A stretch of DNA of 64,000 nt from Pandoraea anapnoica (GCF_902459765.1 NZ_CABPSP010000008.1:62001-126000), one strand, 5' to 3'; counted from the stretch's first letter, positions 24,167 to 33,660 are shown. Numbers and translations are program-made. Notes: generated from the letters alone by a model not told the origin.

Positions 24167-27100
24167 TCAGAAGCGCTGCTGTACGCGCACAATCCCCGTG
24201 TGCGACACGAAGCTCGACCCCACTTGCAAATCGTAGCGAACGGACGCGCTAAGGTTGTTCGCCCGCATCAGCGTCACGCCAAGCGACATTTCGGCCAGAT
24301 CCGACACCGGGGTCGCGCCCACCGTCGTGAAGCCGGTTTGTCCGGTCGGGTCGGCCGCAAAGCTCGCGCCCGTGACTTGACGCGTGCGGTTGTACTCATG
24401 AACCCAGCGCAGACCCAGTTCCGGTGTCCATGTGCCCGACGCCGTCTCGAACGTCAGCGCAAACTTCGCCCCTAACGCGCTACGCACCGAACTACTGCCC
24501 GCACTGCCCACCGACAGCGCCGTGCCATTGCCGCCCGTTTCCGTGTAGCTGTTCTGATTCAGGTAGCTATAGGTGATGCTGGCGAGCGGCGTAATGACAG
24601 CTCGCCCCGCTGCCAATGGCCAACCGAACTCGGCGCTCGTCACATACTGCTGACCGTTGAAATTGCCGTTGGCCATGCCGTTGAAGCCTTGCATCGACAC
24701 CAGACGCGTCGAGTTATAACGTTGCAGCACCACCGACCCGGTCAGGTTCACGTACCACGGCTCCCCCGTGTATGCGGCGTAGCCGATCAGGCCGTAGCCG
24801 TTCACGCTGGTCTGATTGCCCGACGTGCTTCCGTCGTTGCTGATGACGGTACGAGAAAACTGGAACGCACCACCCGCGCGCACGTGATCGCCGAACGCAC
24901 GATCTGCCCCCACCAACAGGCCACCGTAGTTGGCTCTGTAGCCATCGACACTATCGCGTGCCGACTGGCTGGCATGACCACCGAATGCTTGTCCCCAGCC
25001 CCCCCAGTGCGCTGCGCTATCGCCCGTTGCGATACCCGTCCCACCCGCCTTTGCGATGCGCAGACCGTTGACGTGAGCATTGACGACACCCAGCGAATCG
25101 AACGTCGCCGCACCGGACGCCCGCGCGTTCTGTGCCGGGGCGAGCTGCTTACCGACCCGGTTGGCCGAATCGGTCGAGTGATCGCTCAGCGAGCCGAGTG
25201 TGGCGTTATACAGATTGAGCAGGTGCGGATCGCTCACACCGGTATAGCCCAACACGCCATGCAGCGCAGATGCCGCATTCGCGGCGGACGCGATGGTCGC
25301 GTTCGTCCGCGGATCGAAGGCTGCCAGCCCGATGCTGTTGCTGCCACCAGCGTTGCCACCTCCGGTCGACAGCGACGATGCACCGCCACCGGCCGCAGCC
25401 GCCGCTCCGGTGTTGATGCCACCATTGCCTGCACGGTTGTTCGCTCCCGTTCCGTCGGCAAGCGTCACGACCAGATTCTTGTGTGTGCCGTTCGCAACCT
25501 CCGAGCCGCTTGCGTCGAGCGACGACGAACTGTTCACGCTGTACACCAGCGAGCCCGCGTTGTAGTTGGCGGTACCTGCCGTATCGATCACGACGAACCG
25601 CTGCCCTGCTGCGAAGTTGTAGCCCAGCGATTGCAGCGCAACGGCCGATCCGGCGGCGAGGGTCGTGTTACCGCTCACGCTCAGACGGCCATAACCGCTG
25701 TCGATCGACGCATCGCCCGTCGTCACGGCATTACTTGCCACGCCGATCTGAAGCGTTGCCCCGGCAGACTGCGCGTAATTGCCCGATATCTGAATGTTCT
25801 TGTTGATCTGCAAAACCGACGCGTCGTTGTAGGCCGTGCGGCTGCCTGCCAGATCGAAGTTGTTGCCGATGACGAGATTCCCGCCGTTAAACCGCACGTC
25901 GGCATTAGTGCTGACAATTGTGCCGCCATAGGTCGGACCGAAGCTCGTGATCGTCCCAAACGTGCCGTCTGTCGCACCCGCGATGCGCAGATCGTTCGGC
26001 GAACGGTTGATGATCCAGCCCGCAATCGTGCCCGCGTTGTTGATCTGGCCGATGGACGACGTGGGTGCCTGATTCGAGATCGCGCCGCCCAGACCGGTGA
26101 TCAACCCGCCATCCAGGTTGTTGATCGTGCCGATCGACGCATCGTTGTAGATGCCGTAGTAGCCGCCCGAAATCGTGCCCGCGTTATTGATCGCACCGAC
26201 CGTTCCTGCGTAGTCGGTGCCTGAGACGAACGCACTGGAATTGAGAACAGCGGCGATGTCGGCCGTGGTGCCCCCGGTGGCAAGAATCCGGCCGGTGGTC
26301 TGATTGTCGATCACACCGATAGTGCCGCCGTTGTTCGAAATGCCTCGGGTCAAGCCTGTGATCGTGCCGCCGTTCGTCAGCGTGTTCAACTGCGCACCGG
26401 GTGCACCCGTTTTCATCGATACCACACCGTAGTAGCCCGAGATCAGCCCGGTATTGTTCAATTGTCCGAACTGTGCCGAGTTGAGCACGCCGTAGCCGTT
26501 CACGGCTTGAATCGTGCCCGCGTTGGACGCCGACGTCAGCACGTTACTGTTGTTCAGGCCTTGCGACGCGCCGGTTACCGTGCCTGAATTCACGAAACTG
26601 CTCAGCACACCGCCGTTGCTCACACCGCCGTATACCGCCGTCGACACCGATCCGCGATTCAGCAGCGTGCCGATGGTGCCACCGTTGTACAACCCCGAGC
26701 TACCCGAGCCCGTGGCGGCGATTACGCCGTTGTTTTCGATCACGCCGACGTTTGCCGTCGCGGAAGTCGCCAGCGCATAGGCGCCGGTCAGGGTGCCCGA
26801 GTTGGTCAACGTCCCCATGCTGCCGGTGATCGTCGTGAACGACGTCCCCGTCACGGACAGATTCGTGCCGTCATAGCTCCAGTCCGACGTCGCGCCCGGC
26901 ACATTGGCGACCAGCGCAGTCGTCCCGCCCATCGCGCCGACATACGGCGCGGTGACCGTCACGACCAGATCCTGGCGACCACCATTGTTCACATTCGTGC
27001 CGCTGCCCGACAGATGAGGGCTGCCGCTGACGACATAGCGCAAGGTGCCCTCGTTGTACGTTGCCGAGCCTGCGGTGTCGATCACCACGAAACGCTGCCC

Positions 27101-28627
27101 TGCTGCGAAGTTGTAGCCCAGCGACTTCAGCGCGATAGTGGAACCGGCGTCGATGTTGCTGTTGCCCGAGACCACCAGTCGACCATACCCGGCGTCGGTC
27201 GCCAGGTCGCCAGTCGTGAGTGCGCCACCGGCGACGCCGATCATCAGGGTCCCCGTCGCCCCCTGAGAGAAGTTGCCGTTGACCCGAAGTGCGTTATTGA
27301 CCTGCAATACGGACGAATCGTTGTAAACCGTGCGCGTGCCTGCCAAATCGAAATAGTCGTTCAGCAGAAGATTGCCGCCGTTGAAGTGCACGTCGGCATT
27401 TGTGCTCACGATTGTGCCGGTGTACGTCGGGCTGTAGCCGGTCAGCGTGCCGAACGTCCCGTCTGTCGCGCCGCTGATGTACAAATTGTTCGGCGAGCGG
27501 TTGATGATCCAGCCGGCAATCGTGCCGGCGTTGACGATCTGCCCGATGGAGGCGGTCGATGCTTGATTGGAAATCGCACCGCCCAGACCGGTGATCACGC
27601 CACCGGCCACGTTATTGATCGTGCCGATCGAATAGTCGTTGTAGATGCCGTAGTAACTGCCGGAAATCGTCCCGGCGTTACGAATGGCGCCAATCGTGCC
27701 CTGATAAGCGACACCGTTAAAGACCGCACTTGAATTGTGGACGGCCGCCGTGTCCGGTAAGGCACTCCCCGTCGCAAGAATCTGAGCGCCCGCCTGATTG
27801 TCGATGGCCCCGATATAACCGCCGTAGTTCGTCACCCCTTTGGTCGATCCGGAAATCGTCCCGCTGTTGGTCAACGTACCCAATACGGCGCTCGCCGCGC
27901 CCGATTTGAGCGCGCCGACGCCGTAATAGGCACCGTTGATCAGTCCGGCATTGATCAACTCGCCCATCTGCCCCGAGTTGTTCAGCACACCGTAACCGGC
28001 CGTCGAGCGGATCGTGCCCGTGTTAAGCACCGACGTCACCGCGCCAACGTTGTTCACGCCCTGCAGATTGCCCGTGATCGTGCCCAAGTTCTCCAGGCGG
28101 GAGATCAGACCGCCGTTGCCGATCCCCGCGAATGTCCCGGTGCTTACCGAGCCGCGATTGACCCACGTGCCGATCGTGCCGCTGTTGTACGAACCCGAGC
28201 TACCGCCCCCGGTTGCACTGATCACGGCATTGTTCTCGACACGCGCCACGTTGGCCGCCGCCGAGAACGACAGCGCATAAGCGCCGGTGAGCGTGCCCGC
28301 ATTCGAAATCGTGCCGAGCCCCCCTGTGATGGTGGCGAAGGACGTCCCGGTCACCGTCAGGTTATTGCCGTCGAATGCCCACTGCGACGATGTGTTCGCC
28401 ACCCCGCCGAACAAGGCCGTCGTGCCGTCCATCGTTGCCACGGGTACCGACTGCGCAAATACGGCGCCAGCGTTGAGCGACGCCAGTGCGAGTGCGGCAA
28501 GCGCTGACTTGCGGGTGCGACGACGATCCACCGACTGCGACCTTCCTCCGTGCCCACTGGCGACTTCGGAGGTCACCTGATACATGCCGAGGCTCGCACT
28601 CCACACCACGCGATAGATACGGTTCAT
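24167..28627 (-). CDS. Type Va autotransporter adhesin with duplicated passenger (AT2)
   Basis: 1486 residues. The ESPR signal (MNRIYRVVWSASLGMYQVTS) is followed by cleavage after GAVFAQ near residue 59. The passenger consists of two ~500-residue modules (about 66-563 and 565-1065). Each starts GTTAL and contains VTGTSF-TIT, TGAYAL, GSVST, YYGIYND, GLGGAISNQ, AGWIINRSPN, IVSTNADV, YGRL-VSGN and YNFAAGQRFVVIDTAG in the same order. A Gly/Ala/Asn-rich linker (about 1080-1130) leads to a C-terminal barrel almost identical in layout to that of AT1, again ending IVRVQQRF. Expected function is surface display of a long beta-helical adhesin, perhaps involved in aggregation or biofilm. The ligand is unknown. 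Confidence 0.93.
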   Translation of the reverse strand: MNRIYRVVWSASLGMYQVTSEVASGHGGRSQSVDRRRTRKSALAALALASLNAGAVFAQSVPVATMDGTTALFGGVANTSSQWAFDGNNLTVTGTSFATITGGLGTISNAGTLTGAYALSFSAAANVARVENNAVISATGGGSSGSYNSGTIGTWVNRGSVSTGTFAGIGNGGLISRLENLGTITGNLQGVNNVGAVTSVLNTGTIRSTAGYGVLNNSGQMGELINAGLINGAYYGVGALKSGAASAVLGTLTNSGTISGSTKGVTNYGGYIGAIDNQAGAQILATGSALPDTAAVHNSSAVFNGVAYQGTIGAIRNAGTISGSYYGIYNDYSIGTINNVAGGVITGLGGAISNQASTASIGQIVNAGTIAGWIINRSPNNLYISGATDGTFGTLTGYSPTYTGTIVSTNADVHFNGGNLLLNDYFDLAGTRTVYNDSSVLQVNNALRVNGNFSQGATGTLMIGVAGGALTTGDLATDAGYGRLVVSGNSNIDAGSTIALKSLGYNFAAGQRFVVIDTAGSATYNEGTLRYVVSGSPHLSGSGTNVNNGGRQDLVVTVTAPYVGAMGGTTALVANVPGATSDWSYDGTNLSVTGTSFTTITGSMGTLTNSGTLTGAYALATSATANVGVIENNGVIAATGSGSSGLYNGGTIGTLLNRGSVSTAVYGGVSNGGVLSSFVNSGTVTGASQGLNNSNVLTSASNAGTIQAVNGYGVLNSAQFGQLNNTGLISGYYGVVSMKTGAPGAQLNTLTNGGTITGLTRGISNNGGTIGVIDNQTTGRILATGGTTADIAAVLNSSAFVSGTDYAGTVGAINNAGTISGGYYGIYNDASIGTINNLDGGLITGLGGAISNQAPTSSIGQINNAGTIAGWIINRSPNDLRIAGATDGTFGTITSFGPTYGGTIVSTNADVRFNGGNLVIGNNFDLAGSRTAYNDASVLQINKNIQISGNYAQSAGATLQIGVASNAVTTGDASIDSGYGRLSVSGNTTLAAGSAVALQSLGYNFAAGQRFVVIDTAGTANYNAGSLVYSVNSSSSLDASGSEVANGTHKNLVVTLADGTGANNRAGNGGINTGAAAAAGGGASSLSTGGGNAGGSNSIGLAAFDPRTNATIASAANAASALHGVLGYTGVSDPHLLNLYNATLGSLSDHSTDSANRVGKQLAPAQNARASGAATFDSLGVVNAHVNGLRIAKAGGTGIATGDSAAHWGGWGQAFGGHASQSARDSVDGYRANYGGLLVGADRAFGDHVRAGGAFQFSRTVISNDGSTSGNQTSVNGYGLIGYAAYTGEPWYVNLTGSVVLQRYNSTRLVSMQGFNGMANGNFNGQQYVTSAEFGWPLAAGRAVITPLASITYSYLNQNSYTETGGNGTALSVGSAGSSSVRSALGAKFALTFETASGTWTPELGLRWVHEYNRTRQVTGASFAADPTGQTGFTTVGATPVSDLAEMSLGVTLMRANNLSASVRYDLQVGSSFVSHTGIVRVQQRF
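25440..28432 (-). repeat. Tandem 1.5-kb duplication inside AT2
   Basis: Coding sequence for residues ~66-563 (about 28432 down to 26940) is repeated as residues ~565-1065 (about 26935 down to 25440). Most motifs are conserved at the protein level, with scattered substitutions. AT1 has a single, more diverged copy. The similarity makes the locus prone to recombination that would change adhesin length. Confidence 0.85.
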
Positions 28628-29183
28628 TTGATCTCCCAGGGAGTTGTTGTTTTATTTAACGAAACACGAATTTCGCCATGCGTCCGGCCGCACCGCATGG
28701 CGAGTGCGGCGACATAGGCGCGACTTCGCCGCTTCGTCGCAATTTCAGTGCATGACGAAGCCGCAGAACACACGGAAATGGATTTGGACCGGCCGCGAAA
28801 CCGGAAGCCGCTATGGCGTGGGCGGAGGAGATGCGTCGGGTCGTTTCATTGACCTGTCTTGATGAACAGCAATTGCCGCAGATGCACCGAATACGCGAGA
28901 AGTGGAACGGAACATTCGGACTACCCCTTTTTTCGGCGTCACGCTGCCGACTATTTTTTTGATGTTTTATTCGGAACAGGCGAATCCTTTCATACGCTTA
29001 CACGACTGTCAATTGGCAATCCAAACTGACATGACATCGATGATTTCACCGAACGATGGCACCTGATCGCCGGGAATCCGCACACTGGTAACGTCCTCCC
29101 GATTGTCGGGACATTGTCACGATGAGCGAGCCTCGAAGGCTTGCGCTACACTCGCCGAACCGATCCAAGGACAGGAAATTCCC
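28628..29183. other. Intergenic region between AT2 and gpx
   Basis: About 550 bases, partly AT-rich (28930-28980), without a credible gene. It contains the conserved promoter-like block of AT2 at 28982-29013, 355 bases before the AT2 start, so a long untranslated leader is implied. The gpx leader occupies the right end. Confidence 0.5.
28982..29013 (-). promoter_or_regulatory. Conserved upstream block of AT2, promoter candidate
   Basis: Matches 27 of 32 bases of the AT1 block at 23947-23978, including TTGACA (-35) and AAGGAT 17 bases downstream on the minus strand. Conservation of a noncoding block before both paralogues suggests shared control. Confidence 0.5.
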
Positions 29184-29729
29184 ATGAGCACGAACATCGA
29201 ATCCATCGCCGTCAATCGCAACGACGGCGCCGCCGCCTCGCTGGGCGATTACGCAGGCAAGGTGCGTCTGGTTGTGAACGTCGCATCGAAGTGCGGTCTG
29301 ACGCCGCAATATGAAGGACTGGAGCGTCTGTATGAAGACAAACGCGCCGCAGGTCTGGAAGTGCTGGCGTTCCCCGCCAATAACTTCAAGGGTCAGGAAC
29401 CGGGCACCGATGCCGAGATCCTCGACTTCTGCACCACGCAATACAACGTCACCTTCCCGCTGTTCGCCAAGATCTCGGTGCTGGGCGACGACCGTCACCC
29501 GCTTTACAGCGCACTGGTCGACGCAAAACCGGAAGCCACCGGCGAAGGCCCGTTCCGCGAGCGTCTGAAGGGCTTCGGTGTCGAGCGCGACAACCCCGCT
29601 GACGTGCTGTGGAACTTTGAGAAGTTCCTGATCGGCCGCAACGGTCAGGTCGTGGCCCGCTTCTCGCCGGATGTCAAGGCCGACGACCCGCGCCTGGTCG
29701 CCGCCATCGACGCCGAACTCGCGAAGTAA
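29184..29729 (+). CDS. Glutathione/thioredoxin peroxidase family protein
   Basis: 181-residue peroxidase of the GPx family that reduces hydroperoxides. ATG 29184 gives the normal N-terminus (MSTNIESIAVNRNDG). The catalytic cysteine replaces selenocysteine in NVASKCGLTPQY. The second motif is FPANNFKGQEPG, with Asn where many relatives have Gln. WNFEKFLIGRNGQVV supplies the tryptophan and asparagine of the active site. It stands alone, converging with the catabolic operon, and is most likely a cytosolic stress enzyme rather than part of that pathway. Confidence 0.92.
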   Translation: MSTNIESIAVNRNDGAAASLGDYAGKVRLVVNVASKCGLTPQYEGLERLYEDKRAAGLEVLAFPANNFKGQEPGTDAEILDFCTTQYNVTFPLFAKISVLGDDRHPLYSALVDAKPEATGEGPFRERLKGFGVERDNPADVLWNFEKFLIGRNGQVVARFSPDVKADDPRLVAAIDAELAK

Positions 29730-29748
29730 TTTCACGTGCGCACTACGT

Positions 29749-29786
29749 AAAAATGCAAAAGGGGGCGATGCGTTGCGCATGCCCCC
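29749..29786 (-). terminator. Terminator of the catabolic operon
   Basis: Hairpin 29761-29786: GGGGGC pairs with GCCCCC and ATGCG with CGCAT around TTG, with one bulged G. On the minus strand it is followed by TTTTGCATTTTT. It lies 58 bases beyond the last operon gene and could also stop gpx transcripts weakly from the other side. Confidence 0.75.
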
Positions 29787-29843
29787 TCGTGCCGCGTCGT
29801 TTCCCCCCGGATTCGACGCGCTGCTACAACTCTGTGTCAGTAC

Positions 29844-30815
29844 TCAGCGCTTGGCCGTATCGGTCATGAACTTGCCGGTCGGCGCTTCGCCGCCCTTCTT
29901 CTGGCGACGCGTATTGCCGTCGAGTCCACCATCCACCGCCCACTCCGCGAACACTGTCGGACCCGGCTCGAAATCGCGCGGTTGCCAGTCGGGCGTCAGG
30001 ATGTCCTCGTCGGCGTAATACTCGATGAGCGCGCCGCACGGATTCTTGAAGTACCAGAAATACGCCGACGAGATCGGGTGACGGCCCGGCCCCAACTGCG
30101 TTTCCCAGCCACAGCGGTCGATATGCATACCGCCGCCGAACACTTCGTGGATGTCGCGCACCGTGAACGCCACGTGATTCAGGCCACGCTTGCCGTTGGG
30201 CAGCGCCAGCAGGAACAGGTCGTGGTGGCCGCCGTGCGGGGCGCAACGCATGAACGCGCCGCGATCCGGATACCGGTCGGACAACTCGAAACCGAGCTTG
30301 TCCTCGTAGAACTTCTGCGTGGCAGCCAGCGCATTCGTGAAGAAGACCACGTGGCCGACTTCGATCGGTTGCGCACGCTCGTACACCGGACTGGGCGTAT
30401 TCACGCGCTGCGCGGGGCGTCCCCACGGATTCGTCGGCGCGCCCTGCACGTCCAGCGCGCGCTTGGCCGTCACTTCGACGCGCACGGCCAGACCATTCGG
30501 GTCGATGCAGCCCGTCGCACCCTCCTTGAAGAAGTAGCCCGGCTGATCGGCGAGACGGTCGGCGATGGCAGCCACTTCGTCTGCGCTCGTCACGCCCCAC
30601 GTCACTTCACGCAGCGTCGGGCCATCTTCCATGGCCGGTGGCAGCGACAGATCGTCGTGACGCACCGCAAGCACACGGCAGCCGTTGAGCGTTTCGAAGC
30701 GCGCGCCATTGGCGTCGACGGCGATCTCGGTCAGGCCCCAGTCGGCCAAGAACCGGCGGCAGGTGTCGAGGTCGGTGACCCCGTAGGTAATTTGTTCGAT
30801 GCCCAGAATCGTCAT
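29844..30815 (-). CDS. Type I extradiol (VOC-fold) ring-cleavage dioxygenase
   Basis: 323 residues in two VOC modules (residues 1-135 and 145-270), as in 2,3-dihydroxybiphenyl and catechol 2,3-dioxygenases that open a catechol next to the diol. The iron ligands can be read in the second module: His in IEVGHVVFF (about 152), His in RGLNHVAFTV (about 214) and Glu in GALIEYYAD (about 264). Further active-site residues (HHDLF, HPISS) are in place. It is the last gene of the minus-strand catabolic operon and presumably cleaves the diol made by the upstream Rieske oxygenase system. The true substrate is unknown. Confidence 0.85.
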   Translation of the reverse strand: MTILGIEQITYGVTDLDTCRRFLADWGLTEIAVDANGARFETLNGCRVLAVRHDDLSLPPAMEDGPTLREVTWGVTSADEVAAIADRLADQPGYFFKEGATGCIDPNGLAVRVEVTAKRALDVQGAPTNPWGRPAQRVNTPSPVYERAQPIEVGHVVFFTNALAATQKFYEDKLGFELSDRYPDRGAFMRCAPHGGHHDLFLLALPNGKRGLNHVAFTVRDIHEVFGGGMHIDRCGWETQLGPGRHPISSAYFWYFKNPCGALIEYYADEDILTPDWQPRDFEPGPTVFAEWAVDGGLDGNTRRQKKGGEAPTGKFMTDTAKR

Positions 30816-30860
30816 GACAGTCTCGGGAAAATCGGAAGTCTCGAATAAATGAATAGGCGC

Positions 30861-31826
30861 TCAGAGATCGAGCGTCAGATGCTCGCCCTTGCAACCGGAC
30901 ACGCAGATCATCATGACCTTGTTCCCGGCGCGCTCCGACGCGCTCAGCACCGAGTCGCGATGATCGGGGCAGCCTTCGAGCACACGGGTTTCGCATGCAC
31001 CGCAAATACCCTCCATGCAGCTATGTTCGGCGTCTATGCCCGCCGCCAGAAGCGTGTCGAGCAGCGTCGCGCCAGCGGGCACGGCAAGCTCCTTGCCGGA
31101 CTTCGCAAGCTTCACGACATAGCCTGCCGACGTCGCGGGCGGCGGCGCATCCGGTGCGGCCGCGAAGCGTTCGGTGTGGACGTTCGCGATGCCTGCCCCG
31201 GCACACGCGGCTTCGAAGGCGTCGAGCATGACGCCCGGGCCGCAGCAATAAGCATGCGTGCCCGCCGGTTGATCGGCCAGAAACGCCGCGAGCGACGCGG
31301 GCTTACCGTCGTGCTGGTCGTCGAAGTGATAGGTGATGTCGCCACCGAGCGCGTTCAGTTCGTTGACGAACGCCGCCTGCGGTGCCGTGCGCGCGCAATA
31401 CATCAGCTTGACGCTGCGGCCGAGCGAGCGCAGACGCCGGTACATGCAGAGAATCGGCGTCACGCCGATGCCGCCTGCAACCAGCACCGAGTGCGCCGCC
31501 GTCTCGTCCAACGCGAAGTGATTGCGCGGCGCCGAGATCTCTAGCGTCATGCCGACACGGAAGTTGTCGTGAATAAAGCGTGAGCCGCCACGACTCTTCG
31601 GATCAGCCAGAATGCCCAGCACATAGCGGTTTTCCTCGCCCGGGGTATTCACCAGCGAGTAACTCCGCACCAGCCCGCTCGGCAGGTGCAGATCGATGTG
31701 CGCGCCGGGCGTGAATTCCGGGAACGGCGTGCTGCTGCCCGCCGCAGGCACGAGTTCGATGCTCATGATGCCCGCCGCCTCATAACGAAGCGTGCGCACC
31801 ATTGCCGACAGGGTTGACTTGCTCAT
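30861..31826 (-). CDS. PDR/VanB-family oxygenase reductase
   Basis: 321 residues, the single-component electron donor for a Rieske oxygenase. N-terminal flavin domain (PGAHIDLHLPSGLVRSYSLV with the RxYS flavin contact), then an NADH domain (LVAGGIGVTPILCMYRRL). The C-terminal plant-type [2Fe-2S] domain has ligands in EHSCMEGICGACETRV and a later MICVSGCK. This is the phthalate dioxygenase reductase / vanillate demethylase B order. It follows ridA by 45 bases and would pass electrons to the Rieske protein at 32355-33386. Confidence 0.93.
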   Translation of the reverse strand: MSKSTLSAMVRTLRYEAAGIMSIELVPAAGSSTPFPEFTPGAHIDLHLPSGLVRSYSLVNTPGEENRYVLGILADPKSRGGSRFIHDNFRVGMTLEISAPRNHFALDETAAHSVLVAGGIGVTPILCMYRRLRSLGRSVKLMYCARTAPQAAFVNELNALGGDITYHFDDQHDGKPASLAAFLADQPAGTHAYCCGPGVMLDAFEAACAGAGIANVHTERFAAAPDAPPPATSAGYVVKLAKSGKELAVPAGATLLDTLLAAGIDAEHSCMEGICGACETRVLEGCPDHRDSVLSASERAGNKVMMICVSGCKGEHLTLDL

Positions 31827-31871
31827 AACGCCGCTCTCTGATGTTGCTGATTTTCTTGACGTCCGTCCGGC

Positions 31872-32339
31872 TTAACCTGCGATGGCCGCGACAGACAAAT
31901 CGATATCGAGACGCGCAAACGCCTCAATCTCCACACGCAGTTCCGGAAACACCAGACCGCTGACCGCCACGAGCGTCGAACACGGATATGCGCCGCCGTT
32001 CGCCGCCACGTCCGCGAAGAACTCACGGCGTGCGCGACCGACTTCGTCTTTGTCGGCGATATCGGTCACGTACACGACAAGCTTGTAGACATTGGCGAGA
32101 CGGCCACCGCCAGCCTCGACCAGCGCGCGGATCTTGCCAAGCACCACCAGTGTCTGCTCGTAGGTCGTGAGTGGCTTTTCCGCATCACGCGTGGCCGGAT
32201 GTGCCGTCATGCCCGACATCAGGATTTCGTTGCCGAACCGGATGCCATTGCTCCACGTGGCCGTCGCGAGATCGGGCACGGCTTGCGCACGAATGCGTTC
32301 GGCTTTGATGGCGGAAGGGTTTTGCATGATCGCGTCCAT
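31872..32339 (-). CDS. RidA/YjgF-family imine deaminase
   Basis: 155 residues (alternative ATG 32327 gives 151). The core GNEILMSGMTAHPATRDAEK, VLGKIRALVEAGGGRLANVY, KLVVYVTDI and PELRVEIEAFARLD is the RidA fold, a trimer that hydrolyses enamines or imines. The arginine that anchors the substrate carboxylate in active members lies in LRVEIEAF. In aminoaromatic meta-cleavage pathways, RidA relatives act as 2-aminomuconate deaminases. Beside an extradiol dioxygenase and an aldehyde dehydrogenase, such a role is attractive here but not proven. Confidence 0.88.
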   Translation of the reverse strand: MDAIMQNPSAIKAERIRAQAVPDLATATWSNGIRFGNEILMSGMTAHPATRDAEKPLTTYEQTLVVLGKIRALVEAGGGRLANVYKLVVYVTDIADKDEVGRARREFFADVAANGGAYPCSTLVAVSGLVFPELRVEIEAFARLDIDLSVAAIAG

Positions 32340-32354
32340 TAGGCGGCCGACGGC

Positions 32355-33386
32355 TTACGCCTTGCCCGGCTGCATGCGCTCAAGCTCTGCCTTCGCCAGA
32401 TTCTTCAGATGGCGACGCAGACGCACGATACCCATGTCGTGTTGATACAGATGTTCGTTCTGGTTGGCGTCCGGCTCCATGTCTTCAAGCATCACGCGGT
32501 CCTGCTCCAGCACGTTCCAGTGACGCGCCTCCAGACGATTGCGATACAGGAAGCGCCACGTGTCGCGTTGCCAGCCATCGAGCTTTCGGCAGCGCCAGTG
32601 GAACACGGCGGCCAGCGTCGGGGAGATCGGCGTGTAGCTGCCCACGATCACGAAGTTGCCGCCGGGGCCGCCCGTCTTCGGGTACGGAATCTCCAGACGC
32701 ATCCAGTGCGTCCCCGTGTCGGCCCATTCGGTCCAGTCGAAGTTCACATCGCGCTGGCCTTCCTTCTCGAACACGAAGCCACGGTCGGTATCGCGAATGC
32801 GGAACGCTGCCGTGTTGTCGCCCTCAGCCATCGAGTGCGACTGCTTGTGCAGATACGTGCCGTGCATCGGATCCATCACGTTATCGAGCACGTAACGGTA
32901 ATCGCCCTTCCATTCCGTGTAGCAGAGGAACGACGAGAATGCGCCGTCGGCATCGAGTTCTTCCGGCAGCACCAACGGCGGCGGCGTCTCGATGTTTTCG
33001 GTGGCGTTGTACAACCAGATCGCTTCGTTGCGCTCGACGATGTGATACGCCTGCGTCGGACGCGAGCCTTCGAGCTTGCAGCCCGGGCTGCCTGGCACAC
33101 GCATGACGGTGCCGTCGCAGCGCACCTGCACGCCGTGATAGCCGCAGGCGATGCGGTCGCCCATGACGATGCCCTTCGAGAGCGGCGCGCCGCGATGCGG
33201 GCAATGGTCGTCGAGGGCATGCACCTTGTTGTCCTGATCGCGCCAGAACACGAGCTTCTTGCCCAGACGGCGCAGCGAGACCGGCTCGCGGCCGATCATG
33301 TGCGACGGACAAATCGGGTACCAGAGATTCTTCAGGCCGCGCTCCAGAATGGCGTCGGCAGTGAGGATAGGCTGTTGCGTAGTCAT
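32355..33386 (-). CDS. Rieske non-heme iron oxygenase, alpha subunit
   Basis: 343 residues. The Rieske [2Fe-2S] ligands are in CPHRGAPLSKG and CGYHGVQ (residues ~43-66). The mononuclear iron site has the D-x-x-x-x-H pattern in VLDNVMDPMHGTYLHKQ (about residue 165). Length and layout fit homomeric class IA enzymes such as vanillate or dicamba O-demethylase, toluenesulfonate methyl-monooxygenase or phthalate dioxygenase. These act with a PDR-type reductase, and one is encoded two genes downstream. It should hydroxylate or demethylate the imported aromatic. A good GGAGG ribosome site precedes ATG 33386. Confidence 0.92.
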   Translation of the reverse strand: MTTQQPILTADAILERGLKNLWYPICPSHMIGREPVSLRRLGKKLVFWRDQDNKVHALDDHCPHRGAPLSKGIVMGDRIACGYHGVQVRCDGTVMRVPGSPGCKLEGSRPTQAYHIVERNEAIWLYNATENIETPPPLVLPEELDADGAFSSFLCYTEWKGDYRYVLDNVMDPMHGTYLHKQSHSMAEGDNTAAFRIRDTDRGFVFEKEGQRDVNFDWTEWADTGTHWMRLEIPYPKTGGPGGNFVIVGSYTPISPTLAAVFHWRCRKLDGWQRDTWRFLYRNRLEARHWNVLEQDRVMLEDMEPDANQNEHLYQHDMGIVRLRRHLKNLAKAELERMQPGKA

Positions 33387-33441
33387 GGGGGGACCTCCAT
33401 CGCGAGCGCCGCCCGAGCGGCCATCGCGCTATGTGTTGTTT

Positions 33442-33660
33442 TTACTCTTCGGCCAGTCGTGCGATCTGCGCTTTGTAGACGTCTTCCGTCCACACGTCGC
33501 CTTCCTGCGGGCCGGGGCCAGTGCGATTCAGGTAGGCTACGAGGCCCGCCAGATCGTGTGTGCCCGACGCGTAGGCGCGCTCGATGGCGTCGCCCAGCAG
33601 GCTTTCGTATTGCGTCGGCTCATGACGACGCGCTTGATGCGGTTCCAGATAACGGTCCAT
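33442..33660 (-). CDS. Small uncharacterised operon protein (72 aa)
   Basis: 72 residues starting MDRYLEPHQARRHEPTQYES, with a helical middle (LGDAIERAYASGTHDLAGLV) and the ending WTEDVYKAQIARLAEE. ATG 33660 follows GGAGGGAAG, and the upstream gene's stop overlaps it (TGATG), so the two are translationally coupled. Similar small proteins in oxygenase operons tend to be labelled recombinase-like helix-turn-helix proteins. No catalytic recombinase residues are present and DNA binding is unsupported. It may be a small subunit or assembly factor of the Rieske enzyme encoded next. Confidence 0.7.
   Translation of the reverse strand: MDRYLEPHQARRHEPTQYESLLGDAIERAYASGTHDLAGLVAYLNRTGPGPQEGDVWTEDVYKAQIARLAEE

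Noticed and set aside
24689-26224. 511-codon plus-strand frame opposite AT2
   Set aside because: Shadow of the repetitive, GC-rich autotransporter gene; Arg/Ala/Thr-rich, no start signal.
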